Shown piece after piece: positions 18,829-27,294 of a stretch of 64,000 nucleotides of DNA (the first letter of the stretch is position 1; the number at the start of each line of letters is the position of its first letter). Below the pieces are notes generated by a model that was not told the origin of the DNA, made no database searches, and saw only the letters and a program-made list of their open reading frames with translations. The position numbers and the translations under genes were made by a program. This DNA comes from Limobrevibacterium gyesilva (GTDB lineage Bacteria; Pseudomonadota; Alphaproteobacteria; Acetobacterales; Acetobacteraceae): NCBI RefSeq assembly GCF_025989185.1, contig NZ_JAPDNT010000008.1, positions 62,001-126,000 of the forward strand, written 5' to 3'.

Positions 18829-18840
18829 TGGTATATACCA
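18829..18840. promoter_or_regulatory. HutC/GntR-type operator, site 1
   Basis: The perfect 12-bp palindrome TGGTATATACCA contains GT-N-TA-N-AC, the consensus reported for HutC-subfamily GntR regulators. It ends 28 bases before the ATG of the binding-protein gene. The same 12 bases occur at 23270-23281 before the FrlB-like gene at almost the same spacing. Confidence 0.75.
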
Positions 18841-18868
18841 GCGCCAACAAAAATCGAGGGAGACGAGC

Positions 18869-20389
18869 ATGACCATGACGCGTCGGGTGCTGCTGGGCGC
18901 CGGCCTGACTTTGCCGCTTCTGACCCGCACCGCGCGCGCTGCCCGAACCCCGGGCACGCTCACCTTCGGCCTGTCCAGCTATCCGCCCAGCCTGCTGCCG
19001 TGGAACAACACCGGCACCGCGGCGGTGACGGTGAAATTCCTGATCTTCCGCGGCCTGACCTCCTATGACGCAAAGGGCACCCTGCGCGGGGAGCTCGCGG
19101 AAAGCTGGGCGCGCGACGGCGAGGCCGGCTGGCTGTTCAAGCTGCGTGACGCCACGTTCCACAACGGCGCCAAGGTGACGGCCGACGACGTGAAATGGAC
19201 CCTGGAGCAGGTGGCCGCGGAGAAGTCCACCGCCTTCCTGCGCACCGAGTTCCAGGGCGTTGAACGCATCGAGACGCCGGATGCGAAGACCGTGCGCATC
19301 GTCATGAAGCAGCCCAACGTCATGCTGCCGGAATGGCTCGCCAGCCCGCATATGCCGATCATCGCCAAGGGATCGACCGAGGGCGGCGCCCCGCCGGTCG
19401 GCGCCGGCCCGTTCGTGCTGAAGGCGCAGGAGCGTGGCGTGTCGCTCGACCTCGTAGCCTTCGACAAATACTTCAAGCCCGGCCTGCCGAAGCTGAAAGC
19501 CATCCGCATCGTGGCTTACGCCGACGAGAATCTGCGCGTCGCCGCGTTGCAGGCCGGCGACGTGGACATCATCGAATACGTCCCCTGGCAATCCATGCAG
19601 GCCATCGAGGCCGACCCGAAGCTGAAACTGCAAACCGTCGACGGCCCGTTCATGGCGCTGAGCTTCAACGGCGCCCAGGGTCCGTTCAAGGACAAGCGGC
19701 TGCGCCAGGCCGTCGCCTACGCCATCAAGCGCGACGAGATCGTCAACGCCGCCTTCTTCGGCCGCGGCACGCCGTTGGAAGGCCTGCCCATCGCCAGCTC
19801 CAGCCCGTTCTACAATCCGGCCACGGCGCATCACTGGACCTATGACCCGGCCCGCGCGAAGGCGTTGATGGCTGAGGCCGGCGTGGCCGGCGGCTTCTCC
19901 ACGACGCTGCTGTCCACCGCCCAGTACGGCATGCACAAATCCACCGCCGAAGTGGTGCAGCAGAACCTCGCCGCCATCGGCATCCAGGTGACGCTGAACC
20001 TGCCGGACTGGGCCACGCGGGTGAACCTGGGCAATCGCGGCCAGTACGAGATCTGCGTGCAGGGCACCACCGCCGACAACAACGATTTCGACGGCACCGC
20101 GACCTTGCTGGACGGCGAACTGCCCCCCAACAACGCCCGCAGCGTAGGCATCCGCACGCCCGAGATCCACGCGCTCTATGCCAAGGGCCGCGCCGAGTTC
20201 GACCTGGCGAAGCGGCGCGTGATCTATGCCGAACTGGAGCAGCTGGCGCTCGACCAGTGCCCGATGGTCGGCCTGGCCTGGCGCGCCCAGGGCTACGCCA
20301 TGGCCCGCGACGTGCAAGGCTTCACCAATCTGCCGGGGGCGCTGAACTTCTATTCGGGACTGACGCTGGAAGACACGCATTTCGGGTAG
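18869..20389 (+). CDS. ABC transporter substrate-binding protein, family 5
   Basis: A 506-residue periplasmic solute-binding protein of the DppA/OppA family. A twin-arginine-like leader (MTMTRRVLLGAGLTLPLL, cleavage near ARA) is followed by family segments ELAESWARDG, FHNGAKVTADDVKWTLE, RLRQAVAYAIKRDEIV and YDPARAKALMAEAG. It stands apart from its permeases. The Dpp-type permease and ATPase genes at 28948-32656 lack a binding protein, and both regions lie downstream of identical TGGTATATACCA operators. I therefore infer that this is their partner. Confidence 0.93.
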   Translation: MTMTRRVLLGAGLTLPLLTRTARAARTPGTLTFGLSSYPPSLLPWNNTGTAAVTVKFLIFRGLTSYDAKGTLRGELAESWARDGEAGWLFKLRDATFHNGAKVTADDVKWTLEQVAAEKSTAFLRTEFQGVERIETPDAKTVRIVMKQPNVMLPEWLASPHMPIIAKGSTEGGAPPVGAGPFVLKAQERGVSLDLVAFDKYFKPGLPKLKAIRIVAYADENLRVAALQAGDVDIIEYVPWQSMQAIEADPKLKLQTVDGPFMALSFNGAQGPFKDKRLRQAVAYAIKRDEIVNAAFFGRGTPLEGLPIASSSPFYNPATAHHWTYDPARAKALMAEAGVAGGFSTTLLSTAQYGMHKSTAEVVQQNLAAIGIQVTLNLPDWATRVNLGNRGQYEICVQGTTADNNDFDGTATLLDGELPPNNARSVGIRTPEIHALYAKGRAEFDLAKRRVIYAELEQLALDQCPMVGLAWRAQGYAMARDVQGFTNLPGALNFYSGLTLEDTHFG

Positions 20390-20460
20390 GCGCAGGCCAG
20401 GGAGACGAGCCGGGACAAGGCACGAATTTGCGAGGGGTTCGTCACCTCGCTCCTGACAGG

Positions 20461-20591
20461 ATCTGATGCCAGCGGCCCTTGACGATGACCCTTCCATCGT
20501 CAAGGGCCGCTGGTATCGCGCGCCGGGTTGGTGGGCGGCGGCACGCAAAATAACGACTCGTACCAGCGGTTATTCTTCATGGCCGCTGGTA
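20461..20591. repeat. 131-bp two-hairpin repeat, copy 2
   Basis: Second copy of the element at 11154-11284, same length and orientation, with only a handful of substitutions. In hairpin 1 the A-T pair of copy 1 (11165/11203) is a G-C pair here (20472/20510), a compensatory change. In hairpin 2, CC has become TT, which still pairs as G-U. Structure is therefore preserved while sequence drifts. Confidence 0.9.
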
Positions 20592-20655
20592 CGACAGCGG
20601 CCCCGTGGTATCGTCACCGCCATCGTTCGTGACGACCGCTGGAGGGGATTGGACA

Positions 20656-20955
20656 ATGGTCGCTTACGTGATCTTCACGCGGGAGAAGACCCGCAATCCC
20701 GCGCAGCTCGAAGTCTACAAGGAAAAGGTTCCGGCCGCCTTCGCCGGTCACGCCGTTACATTCCGCGCCCGACATTGCCGGTTCGAGGTGCCGGAAGGGC
20801 CGGCCGCGGAGGACGTTCTGATGCTGGAGTTTCCGTCGTTCGAGGCGGCGAAGGAATGGTATGCCGGTCCGGCGTACCAGGATGCATCTTCGCACCGGTT
20901 TCAGGGCGCGGATTACCGCTGCATCATTGTCGAAGGTTTGGAGCAGCCTGCGTAG
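20656..20955 (+). CDS. DUF1330 domain protein
   Basis: A 99-residue protein of the DUF1330 family (dimeric alpha-beta barrel), function unknown. It shows the usual YVIFTREKTRNPAQLEVY start, the EVPEGPAAEDVLMLEFPSF centre and AKEWYAGPAYQ, with Arg/His near the end. GGAGGGG lies upstream of the ATG at 20656. An in-frame ATG at 20605 overlaps the repeat's downstream flank and lacks such a site. It is a single gene between the repeat and a convergent CAP-domain gene. Confidence 0.85.
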   Translation: MVAYVIFTREKTRNPAQLEVYKEKVPAAFAGHAVTFRARHCRFEVPEGPAAEDVLMLEFPSFEAAKEWYAGPAYQDASSHRFQGADYRCIIVEGLEQPA

Positions 20956-21037
20956 GTTTCGACACCTGCGTGTTCCCGCCGACCAGGACCGGCAATCGCT
21001 CCGCTACGTATCGGAGGCGGCGCAGGGGGAATGGCTG

Positions 21038-21565
21038 CTAATATGGCTTCTGCCCGAAGAAGTTTCCCTGCGGCGAATACCGGCAAACCAGGAAATCATT
21101 CTGCGCATTGCTGGCAATCGCGCACCCCACCCGCGTCGAGGAACGCCACACCATCTGCGTGTAGTGCCCGACACTTTGGAAATTGTCCTCCCAACTGCGT
21201 GCACGCCGGAACGCCGCTTTCTCGGCTGCCCACGTCCCCACCATCTGCTCCACCGGGAAATACCCGCGGCTGCCCATCCAGAGATTCTCGCCCTCCTGGT
21301 TATCCGGCTCCCCCTGCGCGCCCCAATGCACCAGGGCATTGATCCGTGCCAGGTGCCGCGCCCACTGCTCTGCGTCAGTCGCCAGCCGGTCGTCCCAATG
21401 CATCGCCGGCACGCCAACCTCGGTGCGCGCCACGTTATGCGCCGCCAGAAGCCGTGCCTGGATCTCGCGCGGCAGCATCGCCGAAGCCGCGCTCGGCATG
21501 ACCAAGGCGGCCGTCAACGCCGGCCAAATGACGGCATATGGCCGCAGAAATTTCCCAATCCTCAT
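21038..21565 (-). CDS. Secreted CAP (SCP/PR1) domain protein
   Basis: A 175-residue exported CAP-domain protein. A signal peptide (about residues 1-29, cleaving after SAASA) precedes the CAP core. Visible CAP motifs are LLAAHNVARTEVGV, MHWDDRLATDAEQWA, GENLWMG, VGHYTQMVWRSSTRVGCA and LVCRYSPQGNFFGQ. The cavity residues His (HNVAR), Glu (GENLW) and His (GHYTQ) are present. Bacterial CAP proteins are extracellular and mostly uncharacterised. GAGG six bases before the ATG at 21565 supports this start over an upstream GTG. Confidence 0.9.
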   Translation of the reverse strand: MRIGKFLRPYAVIWPALTAALVMPSAASAMLPREIQARLLAAHNVARTEVGVPAMHWDDRLATDAEQWARHLARINALVHWGAQGEPDNQEGENLWMGSRGYFPVEQMVGTWAAEKAAFRRARSWEDNFQSVGHYTQMVWRSSTRVGCAIASNAQNDFLVCRYSPQGNFFGQKPY

Positions 21566-21731
21566 GCCAACCTCATCAAATCGGGTCACGCCCTGCTCGG
21601 GCGCTCAAAGCAGCGGTACATTGCCCACCGATCGGGGCATTTCCGTGACCGCCGCATGCGTCCCGAACGCAGCGCAATGACGCCTTCGCGGTGCTCGCAA
21701 GGGCACCGCAAAGATCATCGTAAATTCATCC

Positions 21732-21790
21732 GCTCGTGTCCTGAATCTGAAGTTCGCATAGGTGGCGAACTTCAGATTCAGGACACGAGC
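21732..21790. repeat. 26-bp perfect inverted repeat
   Basis: The arms 21732-21757 and 21765-21790 are exact inverse complements around a 7-nt loop, with core GTGTCCTGAATCTGAAG. It lies upstream of the CAP gene and downstream of the FAD-oxidase gene, both on the minus strand, so it could terminate the oxidase transcript. It may also be a mobile-repeat remnant, because a related 22-mer follows at 21839. Confidence 0.75.
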
Positions 21791-21838
21791 CCCTTGTTTT
21801 CAGTGGCCTGCTGGCCCCTGCGTCCGCCGCAAGATGCG

Positions 21839-21860
21839 GCGAACTTCGGGGGCAGGACAC
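21839..21860. repeat. Degenerate third copy of the inverted-repeat arm
   Basis: This 22-mer matches the arm at 21765-21786 at both ends (GCGAACTTC and CAGGACAC) and differs only in the central five bases (GGGGG for AGATT). It ends at the stop codon of the FAD oxidase. Confidence 0.6.
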
Positions 21861-23179
21861 TAGCTTGCCTTCTTCCACGACCCGTCGACGAATCGTGCAT
21901 ACCGATACGGATGCGGATCGACAGCCGGCGTATCACCGGCCACAAGATCGGCGGCAAGCTTGCCGGCGCCCGGCCCGATCCCGAAGCCATGCCCCGAGAA
22001 GCCGGTGGCCAGGAAGAAGCCGGGCAGGGTGGCGACCGGCGAGATCACCGGCACCGCATCGGGCGTCACGTCGATCAGCCCGCCCCAGCTTTCCGCGATC
22101 TGCATCTGCCGGAACGCGGGAAAGGCGCGGCCCAGGTTTTCGCGTGCTTCCGCCAGCGTCTTTTCCACCGGCATCGGGTCCAGCACGCGCACCTGCTCGA
22201 ACGGCGTTGTCTGATCAAGCGACCAGCTTCGCGGGATGCGCCATTCCTCCAGGAAGCGGGAGCCGATGCGCAGCCGCAACTCGCGCCAGCTCGTGCGCAG
22301 GTTGGGCAGGAAGTCGAAGAACAGGCGGAAGCTGTCGGGCGTGATATCGCTGGTGCTGGCGTTGCGCCGCGCCACCGTATAGCCGCCGTCGAGCCGCTTG
22401 CGGAAAGCGAAGTTGCCGCCGCCCGCCGTGGTTTCGGGCGCGCCGTCCAGTGGCTGGGTGCGCAGCACCGAGCCCAGCACCTTCAACTGCGGCAGATGCA
22501 GGTTCATGTTGCCGCAGAACAGCCGCGACCACGCGCCCCCCGCCAGCACCACGCTGTCGCAGTCGATGCGCCCTGTCTCCGTCACCACGCCGCTGATATG
22601 GCCGGCCTTGGTTTCCACGCCGCGCACCGCGCACCCGGTCAGGATGGTGGCACCCAGGCGCCGCGCAGCTTCGGCGATGGCAGGCGCGGCCTTGGTCGGT
22701 TCCGCGCGGCCGTCGCTGGGCGTGTGCAGCGCGCCGGCCCAGGGAACGGCGGAGCCGGGCAGCACGCGATCGATCTCGCCGGGGGCGAGCAGGCGGGAAT
22801 CGAGCTGGAACGGCCGCGCATGCTCCAGCCATTCCTCGTATTTCTCCACCTCGGCCCTGGTTTCGCACAGATAGACGATGCCGGCCTGGCGAAAACCCGT
22901 CTCCGCGCCGGTGATGTCGTTCATCCGGCGCCACAGCTTCAGGCTTTCCATCCCCAGCGGGATTTCCTTGGGGTCGCGGCCCATCACCCGCGTCCAGCCC
23001 CAATTGCGGCTGGACTGCTCGGCGCCGATGCGGCCCTTTTCGCAAAGCACCACGGGGATGCCCTTCTCGGCCAGGAACAGCGCCGTGCTGACGCCGACAA
23101 TGCCGCCGCCGATCACGACCACCGAGGTCTTGTGGGGAACGGTCTCGCTGCTCGTCACGGGATCGACGCGGGGCGCCAT
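21860..23179 (-). CDS. FAD-dependent oxidoreductase, DAO/SoxB family
   Basis: A 439-residue glycine/D-amino-acid oxidase-like flavoprotein. The N-terminal FAD motif is VVVIGGGIVGVSTALFLAEKG. A C-terminal FSGHGFGIGPGAGKLAADL closes the FAD site. It would oxidise the C-N bond of an amino acid or N-substituted amino acid. The divergent position next to the FrlB-like deglycase, across the HutC-type palindrome, suggests action on an Amadori compound or the amino acid released from it; SocD-like amadoriases belong to this fold. AGGAGAG precedes the ATG. Confidence 0.88.
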   Translation of the reverse strand: MAPRVDPVTSSETVPHKTSVVVIGGGIVGVSTALFLAEKGIPVVLCEKGRIGAEQSSRNWGWTRVMGRDPKEIPLGMESLKLWRRMNDITGAETGFRQAGIVYLCETRAEVEKYEEWLEHARPFQLDSRLLAPGEIDRVLPGSAVPWAGALHTPSDGRAEPTKAAPAIAEAARRLGATILTGCAVRGVETKAGHISGVVTETGRIDCDSVVLAGGAWSRLFCGNMNLHLPQLKVLGSVLRTQPLDGAPETTAGGGNFAFRKRLDGGYTVARRNASTSDITPDSFRLFFDFLPNLRTSWRELRLRIGSRFLEEWRIPRSWSLDQTTPFEQVRVLDPMPVEKTLAEARENLGRAFPAFRQMQIAESWGGLIDVTPDAVPVISPVATLPGFFLATGFSGHGFGIGPGAGKLAADLVAGDTPAVDPHPYRYARFVDGSWKKAS

Positions 23180-23269
23180 GCGATTCTCTCCTGTCGTTTC
23201 ATGCTAGCGGGCGGCGGATTCGTGCTCTTGTCCAGACGCTACTTTTGTGAGTTGTAATGGTATAGAGAG

Positions 23270-23281
23270 TGGTATATACCA
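23270..23281. promoter_or_regulatory. HutC/GntR-type operator, site 2
   Basis: TGGTATATACCA again, identical to 18829-18840, ends 27 bases before the ATG of the FrlB-like gene and 90 bases before the divergent FAD oxidase start. A half-site TGGTATA lies just upstream. The probable regulator (GntR/HutC family) is not encoded in the window. Confidence 0.75.
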
Positions 23282-23308
23282 ATCAACAATCACGATCCGG
23301 GGGAAAGC

Positions 23309-24322
23309 ATGGCTTCGACGGTCGATCGCGCCGCAATCGTGGACGGATTGGCGCAGGCATCCGCCTTGCTGCCGGAGGCGATGACCCTGGGCCGCACCCT
23401 GGCACCGCATATCGACCGCATCTATCTCGTCGCCGCCGGCTCCGCCAACCGCGCGATGCTGGGCCTGCAATACTGGATCGAGCGCGACAGCCCCTCGCTG
23501 GAAGTGCGCCGCTATTTCCCCGCCGAACTGATGGCGCAGGACCCACGCCGGCTGGACCCGCGCACGCTGGTGCTGCTGGCCAGCAAGTCCGGCACCACGC
23601 CGGAGACGGTGGCCGCCGCCGAATGGCTGCGCGGCACCCCGTGCCGCACCGTCGGCTTCACCCAGCGGGAGGACAGGCCGCTCGCCGGCCTCGTCGACCA
23701 CCGCTTCATCATCGGCGAGACGGCGGAAAGCTTCACCGGCCTGTTCATGGCCATGCAGAGCCTGGTTGGCGGGCTGCTGGCGGCGAAGGACGGCTGGGCG
23801 CTCGCCGACACGCTGCTGACTTCCCTGCAGGCACTGCCCGGCGCCATCGCCGATGCGGCGGCGGCGAACGAAGCCCGCGGCGCGGCCGAGGCGCAGGCGC
23901 TGCGGGACCAGCGCGTGCTCTATCACGTCGCTTCCGGCCCCGGCTTCACCACCGCCTATGTCTTCGGCGTGTGCATCGTCATGGAGATGCTGTGGCTGCA
24001 CAGCACCCCGCTGGAGGCCGCCGAGTTCTTCCACGGCCCGTTCGAGGTGGTGGACGCGGACACGCGCCTCGTCCTGCTGCTGGGCGAGGACCCGAGCCGG
24101 CCGCTGATGGAACGCGTGGTGCGATTCTGCCGCAAGCACACGGATCATCTGATGATCTACGATTCCCGCGACTACGCCATGCCCGGCATCGACCCGGCGA
24201 TCCGCCCGATCGTCGCGCCCTATGTGCTGCAGGCCGCGCTGAAGCGGATCTCCGCGAACCTGTCCGACCTTCTCGGCAAGCCGCTGGGCGAGCGCCGCTA
24301 CATGTGGAAGACCGAGTACTAA
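23309..24322 (+). CDS. frlB: FrlB-like SIS-domain deglycase
   Basis: A 337-residue double SIS-domain protein related to fructoselysine-6-phosphate deglycase (FrlB) and the GlmS isomerase domain. Such enzymes split a 6-phosphorylated Amadori product into glucose 6-phosphate and a free amino acid. SIS features are VAAGSANRAMLG, LLASKSGTTPETVAAAEWLRG and, near residue 236, EAAEFFHGPFE with the catalytic Glu and His of the FrlB/GlmS type. It is too short for GlmS and lacks the glutaminase domain. It is followed after one base by the FrlD-like kinase, the same gene pair as in E. coli frl. The exact substrate is not known. Confidence 0.85.
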   Translation: MASTVDRAAIVDGLAQASALLPEAMTLGRTLAPHIDRIYLVAAGSANRAMLGLQYWIERDSPSLEVRRYFPAELMAQDPRRLDPRTLVLLASKSGTTPETVAAAEWLRGTPCRTVGFTQREDRPLAGLVDHRFIIGETAESFTGLFMAMQSLVGGLLAAKDGWALADTLLTSLQALPGAIADAAAANEARGAAEAQALRDQRVLYHVASGPGFTTAYVFGVCIVMEMLWLHSTPLEAAEFFHGPFEVVDADTRLVLLLGEDPSRPLMERVVRFCRKHTDHLMIYDSRDYAMPGIDPAIRPIVAPYVLQAALKRISANLSDLLGKPLGERRYMWKTEY

Positions 24323-24323
24323 G

Positions 24324-25199
24324 GTGGCGGTCCGCCTGCTCGGGCTGGGCGACAACACCGTCGACACCTATGTCGACCAGGCGATGCAGTATCCCGGCGG
24401 CAATGCCGTGAATGTCGCGGTGCTCGCACACCGGCTGGGGGCGGACACGGGCTATCTCGGCTGCCTCGGCACCGATGCGGCCGGCGACCTTCTGTTCAAT
24501 GCGCTGTCCACCGAAGGCGTGGACCTCAGCCATTGCCGGCGGATCGAAGGCGCGAATGCGCGCGCCTTGATCGCGCATCGCGACGGCGACCGCCGCTTCC
24601 TCGGATCGTCGCCGGGCGTACGCGGCCGCTATGCGCTGGCTGACGTCGACCTTGCCTATGTCGCCGGCTTCGACATCGTTCACAGCAGCATATACAGCGA
24701 GATCGAGCCCGACCTCGCGCGCATCCGCGCAGTCGCAAAACGCCTCTCGTTCGATTTCTCCGACAAATGGTCCGACGCCGTGTTCGCCCGCGTGCTGCCG
24801 CAGATCGACATCGCCTTCCTTTCCTGCCCTGGCCGCACCGACGCGGAGTGCGCCGCGGTCCTGCATGGCTGCGCCCGCTCCGGCGTGCGGCTTGCGGTGG
24901 CCACGCGGGGCGCGGATGGCGCGATGGCGCTGGCCGACGGCGTGCTGCACCGGCAGGGAATCGCGAGCGCCCCGGTCATCGACACGCTCGGCGCCGGCGA
25001 CGGCTTCATCGCCGCCTTCCTGACCGCCCGGCAGGCAGGCGGCGGCGTTCCCGCGGCCCTGGCGCACGCCGCCCGTTTTGCCGCGCGCGTCTGCGGCTGG
25101 CAGGGCGCGTTCGGCCACGGTGCGCCCTGGGCAGACGACAATGGCGTGCTAGCATCGCGCCCGGTTGCGGCGGGCGCGGTGACGCATGGCCCGAATTGA
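24324..25199 (+). CDS. frlD: FrlD-like PfkB-family sugar kinase
   Basis: A 291-residue ribokinase/PfkB-family kinase, closest by motif to fructoselysine 6-kinase (FrlD). It has GDNTVDTYVDQ, PGGNAVNVAVLAHRLGA, the diagnostic FDFSDKWSD and the anion-hole/catalytic DTLGAGDGFIAAFL with Asp near residue 226. It would phosphorylate the sugar 6-position of an imported Amadori compound, making the substrate of the preceding deglycase. The GTG start follows the deglycase stop by one base; AAGG just upstream overlaps that stop. Confidence 0.88.
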   Translation: MAVRLLGLGDNTVDTYVDQAMQYPGGNAVNVAVLAHRLGADTGYLGCLGTDAAGDLLFNALSTEGVDLSHCRRIEGANARALIAHRDGDRRFLGSSPGVRGRYALADVDLAYVAGFDIVHSSIYSEIEPDLARIRAVAKRLSFDFSDKWSDAVFARVLPQIDIAFLSCPGRTDAECAAVLHGCARSGVRLAVATRGADGAMALADGVLHRQGIASAPVIDTLGAGDGFIAAFLTARQAGGGVPAALAHAARFAARVCGWQGAFGHGAPWADDNGVLASRPVAAGAVTHGPN

Positions 25200-25242
25200 C
25201 GGGACAGTCGAAAACCAACGAGACTCATTGAGGGTTCAGCGA

Positions 25243-27294
25243 ATGGTCTGGCGTATTGGCGTGGATTCCGGCGGCACGTTCACCGATGTCTGCCTGTTCG
25301 AGCAGGAAACCGGGCGCGTCGAGGTCTGGAAGGTGCCCTCCACCCCCGACGACCCGTCACGCGGCATCGCCCAGGGCATCGAGGAAGGGATCGGCCGCGT
25401 CGGCGCCGCCCCGGCCGATGTCGGCTATTTCGGCCATGGCACCACCGTCGCCACCAACGCGCTGATCCAGCATCGCGGCGTGCGCACCGGCCTCATCACC
25501 ACCGACGGCTTCCGCGACCTGCTGGAGATCGGCCGGCAGAAGCGGCCCGAGCTGTACGACATGCAGGCCGACAAGCCAGAGACTCTGGTCAGCCGCGACC
25601 TGCGCCTGGAAGTGCCCGAGCGGGTCCGCCACGACGGAACGGTCGAAACCGCGCTGGACGAGGAGGCGTTGCGCGCCGCCGTGCGCCGCCTGCGCGCTGA
25701 CGGCGTGAAAGCGGTGGCGGTGTGCTTCCTTTACGGCTTCGTGCGCACCGACCACGAGGAAGCGGCGATGCGCATCATCGCCGAGGAGTTCCCCGAAGCC
25801 TTCGCCTGCGCCTCGCACCAGGTCGCCCCCGAGTTCCGCGAGTTCGAGCGGCTCTCCACCGCTGTCGTGAACGCCTATCTGGGCCCGGTGATGCAGGGCT
25901 ACATCCGCAAGCTCGGCGACCGCGTGCGCGGCCTCGGCGTCACCGCCACGCCGCATCTCACCCAATCCAATGGCGGCGTCATCGGCTTCGACGCGGCCGC
26001 GCGCCTGCCGGTGCGCACCGTGCTGTCGGGCCCCAGCACCGGCGTGGTCGGCGCGCAGGCGATCGGCAGGCTTGCCGGCATTCCCGACATGATCACCTTC
26101 GACATGGGCGGCACCAGCTCCGACGTGGCGCTGCTGTCCAACGGCGAATGCCGCCTGGCCAGCGAAGCGCAGGTGCACGGCTATCCCATCAAGGCGCCGA
26201 TGCTGGACATCCACACCGTGGGCGCCGGCGGCGGCTCCATCGCCTATGTCGATTCCGGCGGGCTCCTGAAAGTGGGCCCGCGCAGCGCCGGCGCCGCACC
26301 CGGCCCGGTCTGCTACGACCTCGGCAATACCGAGCCCACGGTCACCGATGCCAATGTTGTGCTGCAGACGCTGAACCCGCACTACCTGCTGGGCGGCCGC
26401 ATGAAGGTGCGCCAGGATCTGTCCAATGCCGCGATCGGGCGGCTCGCGGCGGAGCTGGGCATGGACACACTGGCGACCGCGCAGGGAATCCTGTCGGTGG
26501 TGACAGCGAACATGGCGAAGGCCATCCGCGTCATCTCGGTCCAGCGCGGCCACGATCCGCGCGACTACACGCTGGTCGCGTTCGGCGGCGCCGGCCCGCT
26601 GCATGCCGCGCGCCTGGCCAAGGAGCTGGACATCAGCCGCATCCTGGTGCCGCGCAACCCCGGCATCCTCTGCGCCGTGGGCCTGCTGCTGACCGACCTG
26701 CGCGCCGACTTCGCCTATACCCGCCTGACCACGTTGGGTGCCGCCGCCATTCCCCAGATTTCCGCGGCCTTCGACACGCTGCAGGCCCGCGCCGAGGCAT
26801 GGTTCGCGGAGGAGCATATTCCCGCCGTCGCCCGCCGCGTCACCCGCACGGTGGACATGCGCTATGCCGGCCAGAACTACGAACTCGCAGTGCCGCTGCC
26901 GGAAGGCGAGGTCAGCCAAGCCACGCTCGACGCACTGGCCGAGGGCTTCGCCGCCGCACACAAGCGCATGTACGGCTTCATCGCCGAAGGCGAGACGGTG
27001 CAGCTCGTCACCTTCCGCGTGGAGGCGGCCGGCGTGGTGCAGAAGGCCGCGTTCAAGCCGCGGCCGGACGTGGGCCCCGATCCCTCCGCCGCCCTGATCG
27101 GCAAGCGCGACGTCTGGCTGCCGGAAGCCGGCGGCTTCGTCTCCTGCCCGGTCTACGAGCGCGACAAGCTGGACTCCGGCAACCGCATCGCCGGCCCGGC
27201 CATCGTCGAGCAGATGGACGCCACCACCGTGATCCTGCCGGGCATGGTCGCGCGCGTCGAACCCTACATGAACCTGATCCTGGAGGCAGCATGA
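25243..27294 (+). CDS. hyuA: Hydantoinase/oxoprolinase subunit A (HyuA)
   Basis: A 683-residue HyuA-type protein that opens a cyclic amide (hydantoin, 5-oxoproline or related lactam) at the expense of ATP, together with HyuB. The N-terminal phosphate-binding motif is GVDSGGTFTDVCLF. Later segments are GHGTTVATNALIQ, TFDMGGTSSDVAL, HTVGAGGGSIAYVD and FGGAGPLHAARLAKEL. The ATG at 25243 follows GAGGG. Its stop overlaps hyuB (ATGA). In this operon it may act on the lactam form of a glutamine- or glutamate-derived moiety after deglycation; that is inference from context. Confidence 0.93.
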   Translation: MVWRIGVDSGGTFTDVCLFEQETGRVEVWKVPSTPDDPSRGIAQGIEEGIGRVGAAPADVGYFGHGTTVATNALIQHRGVRTGLITTDGFRDLLEIGRQKRPELYDMQADKPETLVSRDLRLEVPERVRHDGTVETALDEEALRAAVRRLRADGVKAVAVCFLYGFVRTDHEEAAMRIIAEEFPEAFACASHQVAPEFREFERLSTAVVNAYLGPVMQGYIRKLGDRVRGLGVTATPHLTQSNGGVIGFDAAARLPVRTVLSGPSTGVVGAQAIGRLAGIPDMITFDMGGTSSDVALLSNGECRLASEAQVHGYPIKAPMLDIHTVGAGGGSIAYVDSGGLLKVGPRSAGAAPGPVCYDLGNTEPTVTDANVVLQTLNPHYLLGGRMKVRQDLSNAAIGRLAAELGMDTLATAQGILSVVTANMAKAIRVISVQRGHDPRDYTLVAFGGAGPLHAARLAKELDISRILVPRNPGILCAVGLLLTDLRADFAYTRLTTLGAAAIPQISAAFDTLQARAEAWFAEEHIPAVARRVTRTVDMRYAGQNYELAVPLPEGEVSQATLDALAEGFAAAHKRMYGFIAEGETVQLVTFRVEAAGVVQKAAFKPRPDVGPDPSAALIGKRDVWLPEAGGFVSCPVYERDKLDSGNRIAGPAIVEQMDATTVILPGMVARVEPYMNLILEAA

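Noticed and set aside
17324-20548. 1074-residue open frame on the minus strand
   Set aside because: It is antisense to the TPR-glycosyltransferase and binding-protein genes and shows no recognisable motifs; a GC-rich shadow.
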